A stretch of DNA of 22,271 nt from an uncultured Collinsella sp. GTDB taxonomy: Bacteria > Actinomycetota > Coriobacteriia > Coriobacteriales > Coriobacteriaceae. How positions within the stretch are numbered: position 1 is the stretch's first letter; each line of letters opens with the position of its first letter. The notes below the pieces were generated by a model. That model was given only the letters and a program-made list of their open reading frames with translations. It made no database searches and was not told the DNA's origin. A program made the position numbers and the translations under genes. Of the stretch, positions 7,594 to 14,468 are shown in pieces. The stretch covers positions 1 through 22,271 of the forward strand of contig CALFGH010000008.1 of NCBI GenBank assembly GCA_937958315.1. Direction: 5' to 3'.

Positions 7594-8415
7594 CTATGCC
7601 ATCCCCTCGATAATCTTGGCAAGCTTTGCCGCCTGTTCGACCGGCGTGCCCTCGATGGCCTCGCACGTTTGGTCACGGTCGGGTACAAACGAGCGCACGA
7701 CCTGCGTCGGCGATCCGGTAAGGCCGCAGCGCAAAGGGTCGGCATGCACATCGGCAGCACAGGCCACCCGCACGTCCGCATCTTCGGCCGCGCGTATGCC
7801 GGCGATGCTCGGCATGCGCAGCTGGCCGATCTCCTTGGCGGTCGTCATCGCGCACGGCATCTCCAGATAGACCGTCTCCTCGCCGGCGTCGCAACCGTGA
7901 ACGAGTGAAAGCGCACCGCACGTCGTAAAGCCCGCGCTCTGCACGCAGCTCACATCGGTCACGCAGGGAATCTCGAAGGCGCCGGCCAGCTCGGGGCCAA
8001 TCTGGGCAGTATCGCCATCCACCGCCATCTTGCCGCAGATGAGCAGGTCGAAGTCCTCGTCGAGCGCCTCGATGCCGCATTTGAGAGCATAGGTGGTCGC
8101 CAACGTGTCCGCGCCCGCAAAAGCACGGTCGGTGAGCAGCAATGCATCGTCGGCGCCGCGGGCGATGCAGTCGCGCAGTAGCAATTCGGTTGCAGGGATA
8201 CCCATCGATACCACCGTCACGCGCACATCCATGCCAAAGCCGATAAAGTCGTCCTTGAGCGCCAACGCACATTCGAGGGCACTTGCATCGAAGGGATTAA
8301 TGACCGCTTGCTTGCCATCGCGCACGATAGTATTGGTCTTGGGGTCCATCTTGACCTCGGTGCTGCCCGGCACCGCCTTGACGCACACCACCATATGGAA
8401 ATCGCTCATCTTCAC
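7594..8415 (-). CDS. etfB: Electron transfer flavoprotein beta subunit
   Basis: This ETF beta/FixA subunit (271-273 residues) pairs with the downstream alpha subunit. It has the N-terminal MVVCVKAVPGS strand, the INPFDASALE segment (40-49), the VVSMG strand near residue 70 and the CGKMAVDGDTAQIGP motif (128-141), whose DGDTAQ core is widespread in ETF beta proteins of the bifurcating group. The start is ambiguous. GTG 8415 overlaps the upstream stop as GTGA with AAAGGGGG close by, while ATG 8409 lies two codons later with a longer spacing; the two differ by two residues. Coupling with both neighbours supports a stable three-protein complex. Confidence 0.92.
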   Translation of the reverse strand: MKMSDFHMVVCVKAVPGSTEVKMDPKTNTIVRDGKQAVINPFDASALECALALKDDFIGFGMDVRVTVVSMGIPATELLLRDCIARGADDALLLTDRAFAGADTLATTYALKCGIEALDEDFDLLICGKMAVDGDTAQIGPELAGAFEIPCVTDVSCVQSAGFTTCGALSLVHGCDAGEETVYLEMPCAMTTAKEIGQLRMPSIAGIRAAEDADVRVACAADVHADPLRCGLTGSPTQVVRSFVPDRDQTCEAIEGTPVEQAAKLAKIIEGMA

Positions 8416-10013
8416 GCGCCCCCTTTCTGGACGAGCTCATCCAAGAGCTTCTCCGAAAACAGGTTGCCACGGCCCAGCTGCCCGGCAGGATCGAGCTGGA
8501 GCTTGAGCCGCGCCGACTCGACCATGGCCTCGTGACCGTACATCGTCTCCAAGAAGCCCGCCTTGATCTTGCCGACACCGTGCTCGGCAGAGACGGCGCC
8601 GCCCATAGCCGTTACCTCCGCAGCCCACTGGGCAAACAGCTCGCCACCGCGACGGTAGTCTTGCGCATCGCGAGGCAGGATATTCACATGCAGATGGTTG
8701 TTGCCGATATGTCCCCAGGCGGCAGACTCAAGCCCGCTTTCGGCCAGCGTGCGGCGATAGAGGGCAACGACATCGGCCAGGCGCGTGTTGGGCACCGACA
8801 TATCCGACCCCAGCTTGGTAATGGTGGGGTCGGTGCGGCGGCGCTCGTCGATGAGCATGTTGACGCTCTCGGGAACGGCGTGGCGGAAGAACCGCTGGCA
8901 TTCGCGATCGACCTCGGTGCGTGCAACCCAGGTCGCGTCGTCGTGGCCGCCCGCAAGCTCCAAAACCCATCCCAGGTGGTACAGCTCCTCGGTCGCTTGC
9001 GCCTCGTCGTCGCAGTCGAGTTCCACGTAAACACAGACCTTTGCCTCATCGTCGAGTGCCGGCAGCGAGGCAAACGCGGTCGACTGCTCGCGCTGGCGGC
9101 GAAGGATATCCAAGGCGCCGGCATCGAAATACTCAATAGCGGCGGCATGGGACAGCACGGGGCGCACGGAATCGGTAAAGGACACCGCCTTGTCCTCGCT
9201 GTCGAAAAAGCAGCTCACACCCCATACGACCGAAGGTGCCGCCTGCAAGGCGATCTCGAGCTCGGTAATGACGCCGAGTGTGCCGCACGCACCGATAAAG
9301 AGGTCGATGGCGTCCATATCGTCCGAAACGAAATAACCCGACGCGTTTTTGGTCTTGGGCATGGTATAGCCGGGAAGATCCAGCTCGAGCGCGCGGCCTT
9401 CCGCTGTCACGAGCGACAAGTGGCGTGCGTCAGCGTGCGCCTGACCTCGATGAAGCTCAAGCAGGTCGCCGTCCGCCAGTGCCACGTGAAGCCCCGTAAC
9501 GTGCGGGCGCATGGGGCCGTAGGCGTAACTGCGGGCACCGGAGGCATTGCACGCCGCCATGCCGCCCAGGCAGGCAGAGGCCTCGGTGGGATCGGTGGGA
9601 AAGAACTGCTCAGGAGCTGCCTGGAACTCCTCATAGGCCTCAAGCGATGCCTGATCCCAGCCAGCGGTCGGCAATGCCTTCTTACCCAGTTGCTTGCGCA
9701 ACTCCGAAAGCACGACGCCCGGCTCCACGCGCAGCAGAAAACGGCCTCGCTCGTCGCGGCGAAGACCCAGGTAGCGATTCATACGAGAAGTGTTGAGGAT
9801 ATGCCCGCCGTGAGGCACGGCGCCGGCAGCCAGACCGGTCCGAGCACCCTGGACCGTTATTGGAACATGCTCGGCATGGAGCTTTCGCAGAATGGCGCGG
9901 ACTTCGTCCTCCGTTGTCGGAAACGAGATGCTCGACGCCTCGCCCGATGTGCGAGATTCATCGCGACCATATTCTTCGAACTCGTCGCCGAAGGGTTTGA
10001 TGGCTGCAGACAC
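8412..10013 (-). CDS. FAD-linked 2-hydroxyacid dehydrogenase (GlcD/LctD-like)
   Basis: This 533-residue FAD-binding oxidoreductase is of the GlcD/D-lactate dehydrogenase type. The FAD_binding_4 (PCMH) domain covers about 28-250, with VQGARTGLAAGAVP as the dinucleotide loop and ACNASGARSYAYGP near 153-166. The C-terminal FAD oxidase domain (about 270-525) has GHIGNNHLHVNI and SAEHGVGKIKAGFL, the His-containing active-site strands of the family. The adjacent ETF genes imply that electrons pass to ETF rather than oxygen, as in confurcating lactate dehydrogenase. Lactate is the best-supported guess; glycolate or another 2-hydroxyacid is possible. The start is GTG 10013 with GGGGGAG upstream. No lactate permease or racemase lies nearby. 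Confidence 0.88.
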   Translation of the reverse strand: MSAAIKPFGDEFEEYGRDESRTSGEASSISFPTTEDEVRAILRKLHAEHVPITVQGARTGLAAGAVPHGGHILNTSRMNRYLGLRRDERGRFLLRVEPGVVLSELRKQLGKKALPTAGWDQASLEAYEEFQAAPEQFFPTDPTEASACLGGMAACNASGARSYAYGPMRPHVTGLHVALADGDLLELHRGQAHADARHLSLVTAEGRALELDLPGYTMPKTKNASGYFVSDDMDAIDLFIGACGTLGVITELEIALQAAPSVVWGVSCFFDSEDKAVSFTDSVRPVLSHAAAIEYFDAGALDILRRQREQSTAFASLPALDDEAKVCVYVELDCDDEAQATEELYHLGWVLELAGGHDDATWVARTEVDRECQRFFRHAVPESVNMLIDERRRTDPTITKLGSDMSVPNTRLADVVALYRRTLAESGLESAAWGHIGNNHLHVNILPRDAQDYRRGGELFAQWAAEVTAMGGAVSAEHGVGKIKAGFLETMYGHEAMVESARLKLQLDPAGQLGRGNLFSEKLLDELVQKGGA

Positions 10014-10359
10014 GCGAACTCCCCCTTTAGTTAACTACAGTGTTTGCAGGGAGATGTTACCGCATCGTTTCGTCGACGTGACTGAGACCGTCTCCATAAT
10101 TGGCGAATTTTACGTTTGCGCAATTCGGCGAGCGGCGGCGTTTTCTCGGCAGGCGCTCTATTATAACGCGCTCCTTCCCATCGCAGCCACGCGCACAATT
10201 GGCGCTCGAAAAAACTTGAGATATTTTTTAGCGTCTCTCACCTGCGGCGATGTAAACCCGTCAAGCATTTGGTCAGAAATTGGTCAAGTTGTGGCTGATA
10301 CGGTCGGCATCGACAGCCAAAACCAATAGAAGGTTTGGCCCAAAAGCAGGGAGGTTCCC
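10014..10359. promoter_or_regulatory. Divergent control region between dehydrogenase/etf operon and envelope cluster
   Basis: This 346-bp gap has no gene. On the minus strand a perfect TATAAT (10165-10160) lies between two GAGCGC direct repeats and is the best -10 for the dehydrogenase operon; its -35 is poor. The perfect 10-bp palindrome TAGTTAACTA (10028-10037) adjoins the dehydrogenase ribosome binding site and may be an operator. For the rightward genes, GGTCA occurs twice with an 11-bp period (10271-10275 and 10282-10286), suggesting activator or repressor half-sites on one helix face. An AT-rich block (10209-10230, AAAAAA...TTTTTT) lies between. Confidence 0.4.
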
Positions 10360-10656
10360 ATGGCATATTACTGGCCCCAGTACGGCATCGCCATCGAAGT
10401 TGACGATGACCCATATCTTCTGCCCTTCGACGAGGAAGCGTTTCCCGATGCGGCTGTCTATCACGTCACCACCGACGTGATTTGCGATCCCGAATCGTTT
10501 TCGGCACTCGCCCACCACATCGCCCACATCCACGACATCAAACTCGACCCAAACTTCGACGAGCTCATCTACTCGCGACGCCTCATGCTCCACATGCTCT
10601 TTGGCGCCGATCCGTCCACGTTCGCGCGCGTCTATACCACTAAGGATGCCGCATGA
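10360..10656 (+). CDS. Small protein of unknown function heading the envelope cluster
   Basis: I do not recognise this 98-residue protein. It is acidic in the N-terminal half (EVDDDPYLLPFDEEAFPD), has no signal peptide or membrane segment, and contains a His-rich stretch ALAHHIAHIHDIKL (about 49-62) that could bind a metal, though no known motif fits. The ATG follows GGGAGG (10350-10355) closely. It overlaps the next gene by four bases (ATGA), so the two are probably co-translated. As a likely cytosolic protein in a cluster of exported ones, it could be a regulatory or assembly factor, but that is a guess from context. Confidence 0.72.
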   Translation: MAYYWPQYGIAIEVDDDPYLLPFDEEAFPDAAVYHVTTDVICDPESFSALAHHIAHIHDIKLDPNFDELIYSRRLMLHMLFGADPSTFARVYTTKDAA

Positions 10657-11162
10657 GCGTAAGGAAGCAGTCGAGCCCCCTAGGGTCAAAACATCGAAAA
10701 AGGCTCGGCGTTGTCTGCCTGGCCATCGCCTGCGCCCTTATCGCCGTCGGCCTTTACGCCTGGCAGTCAAAGCCTGTCGCCGAGACAGGTGCCTCGGTCA
10801 CAGCGGCGGAGGGTAAGTCGCGCCAGGAAATCCAGGACGAGCTCGATGCCATCGTCCGCGACAACATGATGACGATCTCGGTCGCACCGGTCGCCCAGCT
10901 ACAAAAAGGCGGCAAGCTGCGCGTCAACGTGCAAAACGTCCAGGATAACAAGTTTCCCCAGCGTTTCCGCGTGATCCAAAACGACGAGACCATCTATGAA
11001 TCGGGCGTGGTCGAGACCGGCAAGACCGTTGAGACCTGCCCCGCAGGCGACATCAAAGAAGGTGAGGCGTATATCGAGATTCAAGCGCTCGACGCCAAGA
11101 CCTACGACGCCCATGGCAATCCCACGCGCGTCAAGGTGCGGGTTGCGCAGACAGAAGACTAG
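10653..11162 (+). CDS. Single-pass membrane protein with extracytoplasmic beta domain
   Basis: This 169-residue protein has a basic N-terminus, one membrane helix or uncleaved signal (about 19-37, LGVVCLAIACALIAVGLYA), a short spacer (40-70), and a beta-rich outer domain (about 73-166). The domain has the alternating pattern GGKLRVNVQNVQDNKFPQRF, then IYESGVVETGKTVETCP, then GEAYIEIQALD. It resembles in layout the membrane-anchored beta-sandwich proteins encoded beside surface or pilin-like proteins in gut Gram-positive bacteria; this is my recollection of a pattern, not a domain hit. It starts in ATGA overlap with the preceding gene. The secreted protein gene follows 88 bases later. Confidence 0.75.
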   Translation: MSVRKQSSPLGSKHRKRLGVVCLAIACALIAVGLYAWQSKPVAETGASVTAAEGKSRQEIQDELDAIVRDNMMTISVAPVAQLQKGGKLRVNVQNVQDNKFPQRFRVIQNDETIYESGVVETGKTVETCPAGDIKEGEAYIEIQALDAKTYDAHGNPTRVKVRVAQTED

Positions 11163-11212
11163 ACCTGCCACCTGTTATGAAAATGCGCACCCGTGCCGCT
11201 TTCGTCTAACCC

Positions 11213-11231
11213 TCACGGAAACGGTCCGTGA
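11213..11231 (+). promoter_or_regulatory. Leader hairpin before the secreted protein gene
   Basis: TCACGG (11213-11218) pairs with CCGTGA (11226-11231) around a 7-nt loop, 19 bases before ATG 11251. There is no T-run, so it is not a terminator. It may tune translation or protect the downstream mRNA end in the cluster. Confidence 0.35.
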
Positions 11232-11250
11232 CGAATAGAAAGGAACGATT

Positions 11251-11850
11251 ATGGACATCACCAGGAACTTGAATGGGGCCAGGGTGCTCGTCGTGGGCGC
11301 GGGGCTGATGCTTGCACTCTCAATGGGTGCCGCGCCGACCACCGCCCTGGCGGAGGGACGCACTGGAACCACCAACGTGACCATCAGGACCGAAATCGAC
11401 AACATCAAGTTCAAAGCCCCGACCGTCATTCCGTTCGTCGCTAAGGCAGACGGCACGCTCCAGGGCCCTTCCGAGAATACAACCACCATCGACAATCTTT
11501 CGGCCTATGGCATCCACGTTACCAACATGAAGATTGCCGCCCAGAAGTCCTGGAGCATCGTCGCCGACGCCAAGACGGGGACCGCCCAGAACTCCATCGA
11601 TTTTAAGGTCGGCCCAGACAAGGCACTCCAAGACGCCCACGCCGCGACGCAGGAAGCGGGCCTCGACCTTTCCAAAAATGCATCCTTCGACATGGGCTAC
11701 CAGGGCATCGCCGATGGTACGGACAAGATTAAGCTCAAGACAAGCGGCAATGTCGCCCGCGTCACGCGAGACATCTTCCATGTGACTGGCGAGGGTGACC
11801 AGGTCGCAAGCATTACGTGGACGGTCGAGCCCGGTGCGCACACGGCCTAA
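11251..11850 (+). CDS. Secreted beta-rich surface protein of unknown function
   Basis: This 199-residue protein has a clear signal peptide (hydrophobic 12-27, likely cleavage after ALA near residue 34). The mature part is Thr/Asp-rich and beta-patterned, with the segment APTVIPFVAKADGTLQGPSE, then NLSAYGIHVTNMKI and KSWSIVADA. It contains no Cys and ends in SITWTVEPGAHTA without a sortase motif or membrane anchor. The architecture suggests a secreted or non-covalently held structural surface protein. I cannot name the family with certainty. A good ribosome binding site (AAAGGAA) precedes ATG 11251. The next gene starts inside its last codons and supplies the anchor-type protein. Confidence 0.75.
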   Translation: MDITRNLNGARVLVVGAGLMLALSMGAAPTTALAEGRTGTTNVTIRTEIDNIKFKAPTVIPFVAKADGTLQGPSENTTTIDNLSAYGIHVTNMKIAAQKSWSIVADAKTGTAQNSIDFKVGPDKALQDAHAATQEAGLDLSKNASFDMGYQGIADGTDKIKLKTSGNVARVTRDIFHVTGEGDQVASITWTVEPGAHTA

Positions 11851-12091
11851 GGTGATTGTCCTTGCCGTCATCATCGGCGTTGTAACGTTTGCCCCGATCG
11901 CCGCCTTTGCCCAACAAGAGCAAGCGCAGGCTGCCACGCAAGTGACTGTCGATCTATCGGAGCTCGAACGCAGTGGCCAACATGAGCCCCTCGCGCAAAC
12001 GGGCGACACGCGACAGCGCCTGGCAGCAGGAATCGCCGCGGCAGGCGCAAGCGCCATCGGCCTTGGCCTGCGCATCAAACGCAGCCAGTAG
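11834..12091 (+). CDS. Very small LAQTG sortase-substrate protein
   Basis: This predicted 85-residue protein overlaps the preceding gene by 17 bases. Its N-terminus is a textbook signal peptide: basic RTRPK, hydrophobic 7-22, AFA/QQ cleavage near residue 26. Near the C-terminus LAQTG (53-57), an LPxTG variant, is followed by a hydrophobic run (63-79) and the basic tail RIKRSQ. After signal and sortase cleavage only about 30 residues (QQEQ to LAQT) would remain on the wall. I chose GTG 11834 because it gives the basic n-region; GTG 11852 loses it and GTG 11795 adds an unlikely extension. The ribosome binding site is weak, so translation is probably coupled to the upstream gene. Confidence 0.72.
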   Translation: MRTRPKVIVLAVIIGVVTFAPIAAFAQQEQAQAATQVTVDLSELERSGQHEPLAQTGDTRQRLAAGIAAAGASAIGLGLRIKRSQ

Positions 12092-12132
12092 CCGCGATAA
12101 TCGAGACCGTCCAGAACAGGTAAGGAGAACCC

Positions 12133-13545
12133 ATGGCATCAAAGAACCTTTTGCCCGTTGCCGCGCTCTGCAGTGCGCTTGCCACCGGCATGCCCGTCGC
12201 CGCTCTAGCGACACCCGCCGTGGACGTCCCCTTACCTGCCGTCAACTGTCTCGCCACAAACCAGATGAGCACCATCGCGCGCCAACGCTTCTCGCTTGCG
12301 CAGGCAAGCATTTCGGCCTCGGGGTGCCTCCGTCGCTGCACGAACAGCTCGATAGTCGTGGATACCGAGCGCTCGAGCACAGCGGACGGCCCCCTAACGG
12401 GATGCATTATCTGCACATGGCGCGCAGCTGCAACTGATGCCGATGGCGATTCCTGCGACGTGGAGCTGCGCCTCGACATCACCCTGTCCGATGACTCGGC
12501 GGACGGGGCAACAGTCGCCTTCGACAGCACGTTTTTCGAAAACGGAGGGGGTGTATGCCTGGGCTGCGTCCCCTCGAGCGCCGATGGCACGCAGCCCGCT
12601 ATCTCATTCACCGCATCGCTGAAAATGACCAAGGCGGGCACCGACGCCACGGCAAATGGCGAGATCGCTCTGATGTTCTACGCGAGCGGCACAGAAAGCC
12701 AGGAGATTCGGGGCAAACAGCGGACCGGATCGCTCAGCCTGACGCGAGGGGCAGATCCCGGTCCTGTCGATATCAGTGCCGAAACGCAAGATGTGCATCA
12801 CGTCCTTGTCGATCCGGCGCTCCTCGAGATGGAATGGAGCGGAGTAGGAGCGGTCGGACTCGCCCCCTCGACGGGTGACATCGCAAGCGACTCCAGCGAG
12901 AGCAGCGGTGAAATAGCGCCTGGGGACAATGGCGCACCAGGCGGCATAACACCGCCATCGAGCGGTCCTTCAGCCACTTTCAGCGAGCCAAGCGAAACAG
13001 CCACCGCAGTGGGCGGCACGCAAGCTGGCGAAAACTTGGAGTGTCCCATGCCGGCAGACATCGACGAGGGCAATTGTTGCATGATTGTCGCGCTCGACCG
13101 CACGGAAACCGTCGACGCCGCGAGCATTGAGGTCACCGCTGCCGATAAGCCCGTCCGCAAAGCAGCCATTATCGCATTCCCTAAAACCGTCGAAGTTGTT
13201 TTTCTGCCATCGGGCGAGGTCGTAGCCCCCACCTTGCTCACCTTGCTTGGGGCAAAGGGCACGGCCAACCAAATCGACAACCTCACGGTCGCCGACCCTG
13301 CGACCACCGCAAAACTGCACCTGTATGCCGTAACCTCGGACGGAGGCAAAACCGAGGAATTCGACGGCGAGAACCTCCTGAATAACCGGATACTCCATAA
13401 AATGGAAGACGTCTCGTATCAAATTGAGCTCGTGGGATTTGACCGAGCTCGAGATGCCGATATCATCGCCGCGGCCATTGAGTCCCCGCAGCGACTCATG
13501 ACGCTGTGCTTCGATTACAGCCCCTATGTCGTGATGGGAGGCTGA
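12133..13545 (+). CDS. Cys-rich secreted protein of unknown function
   Basis: This 470-residue protein has an N-terminal signal peptide (hydrophobic 6-26, likely cleavage after ALA near 26). Twelve Cys remain in the mature part, several paired: CLRRC (65-69), CIIC (91-94), CLGC (142-145) and Cys315-Cys316, suggesting disulfides. Residues about 105-235 are beta-patterned. A Ser/Gly/Pro/Glu-rich linker (about 243-300) joins a second domain (301-470). No LPxTG motif, membrane tail or enzyme motif is seen; it ends in CFDYSPYVVMGG. AAGGAGA gives a strong ribosome binding site for ATG 12133. As the largest member of the cluster it could be an adhesin or matrix component, but no function can be shown. 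Confidence 0.78.
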   Translation: MASKNLLPVAALCSALATGMPVAALATPAVDVPLPAVNCLATNQMSTIARQRFSLAQASISASGCLRRCTNSSIVVDTERSSTADGPLTGCIICTWRAAATDADGDSCDVELRLDITLSDDSADGATVAFDSTFFENGGGVCLGCVPSSADGTQPAISFTASLKMTKAGTDATANGEIALMFYASGTESQEIRGKQRTGSLSLTRGADPGPVDISAETQDVHHVLVDPALLEMEWSGVGAVGLAPSTGDIASDSSESSGEIAPGDNGAPGGITPPSSGPSATFSEPSETATAVGGTQAGENLECPMPADIDEGNCCMIVALDRTETVDAASIEVTAADKPVRKAAIIAFPKTVEVVFLPSGEVVAPTLLTLLGAKGTANQIDNLTVADPATTAKLHLYAVTSDGGKTEEFDGENLLNNRILHKMEDVSYQIELVGFDRARDADIIAAAIESPQRLMTLCFDYSPYVVMGG

Positions 13546-13663
13546 GGCTTGGGCACCAAATGCCGTCATTAATACCACTTATATAACGTATAGGATGAGG
13601 CATGACGCACCCTGCAGCCCGTTCTGCTACGATTGCCAGGTTGGCATCAATATGGGAGGGTTC

Positions 13664-14380
13664 ATGCCGGGTTTGGGAACGGTCATCAACGTCGCACTTT
13701 TGATTGCGGGCGGACTGCTGGGCCTTATAGGCGGACGCTTTATCACACCCCGCATCCAAGACACGCTCATGAAGGCGTCGGGGCTGTGCGTTTTGTTTAT
13801 CGGACTGGGCGGCACCATGCAAAAGATGCTCGTCATTGACGGGAAAGCGCTGGAGACCACCGGCACCACCATGCTCATCGTCTCGTTTGCCCTCGGCTCG
13901 CTCATCGGCGAGGCCGTTAACCTGGAAGCCGGCATCGAAAACCTGGGCGAATGGCTCAAGCGCAAAACCGGCAGCGAGGGAGACAACGAGTTCACCAATG
14001 CCTTTGTCTCGACATCGCTGACCGTCTGCATCGGTGCCATGGCTATCGTGGGATCAATCCAAGACGGCCTGCTCGGCGACTGGTCCACGCTCGCCCTCAA
14101 GGGAGCGCTGGACTGCATCATCGTCTGCACCATGACGGCCTCACTCGGTCGCGGCTGCATCTTCTCCGCCCTTCCCGTTGCCGTATTCCAGGGAACGATT
14201 ACGCTGTTTGCCGGCGCGCTCTCCCCCATCATGACCGCCGCCGCCCTCGACAGCCTATCGCTCGTGGGCTCTATGCTCATCTTCTGCGTCGGCGTCAACC
14301 TCATCCGTCCCCAGACCTTCCGCACGGCCAATATGCTCCCCTCCGTTGTCGTAGCCGTCATCTACGCGCTCCTGTTCTAA
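13664..14380 (+). CDS. DUF554 (YdfK-like) membrane protein
   Basis: This 238-residue integral membrane protein matches the DUF554/YdfK family: N-terminal GLGTVINVALLIAGGLLGLIGG, the GLGGTMQKML region, the SLIGEAVNLEAGIENLGEWLKRK loop, FVSTSLTVCIGAMAIVGSIQDGL, and a last helix ending in VVVAVIYALLF. About seven hydrophobic segments are present. The function is unknown; some family members have been discussed as transporters. I chose ATG 13664 because relatives begin at this conserved glycine-rich helix and GGAGGG lies just upstream; ATG 13652 and 13595 are less likely. TATAAC (13582-13587) is a possible -10. No terminator is visible before the next operon. Confidence 0.85.
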   Translation: MPGLGTVINVALLIAGGLLGLIGGRFITPRIQDTLMKASGLCVLFIGLGGTMQKMLVIDGKALETTGTTMLIVSFALGSLIGEAVNLEAGIENLGEWLKRKTGSEGDNEFTNAFVSTSLTVCIGAMAIVGSIQDGLLGDWSTLALKGALDCIIVCTMTASLGRGCIFSALPVAVFQGTITLFAGALSPIMTAAALDSLSLVGSMLIFCVGVNLIRPQTFRTANMLPSVVVAVIYALLF

Positions 14381-14422
14381 ATCTATCTACGTAGTGGTAT
14401 CTCGAACACCTGTTTGATGCTG

Positions 14423-14431
14423 TGCTATGAT
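14423..14431 (+). promoter_or_regulatory. Extended -10 promoter for the TerB/ATPase/helicase operon
   Basis: TGCTATGAT (TATGAT at 14426-14431) is an extended -10, 38 bases before the GTG start at 14469. The -35 candidate TCGAAC (14402-14407, 18-bp spacer) is weak, as often seen with extended -10 promoters. A perfect palindrome CTACGTAG (14387-14394) lies about 30 bases upstream and could be a regulator site. Confidence 0.45.
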
Positions 14432-14468
14432 ATGAGGCCACCGAAGCTGCGTTAGGAGAGGAGAGACG

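Noticed and set aside
8532..10034. Long rightward open frame (500 codons) antisense to the FAD dehydrogenase gene
   Set aside because: The opposite strand encodes a protein with full FAD-oxidase motifs; this frame has no domain signature and no ribosome binding site.
11795..11833. Upstream GTG start for the LAQTG protein
   Set aside because: It would add 13 residues before an otherwise ideal signal peptide and deepen the overlap with the preceding gene, without a better ribosome binding site.
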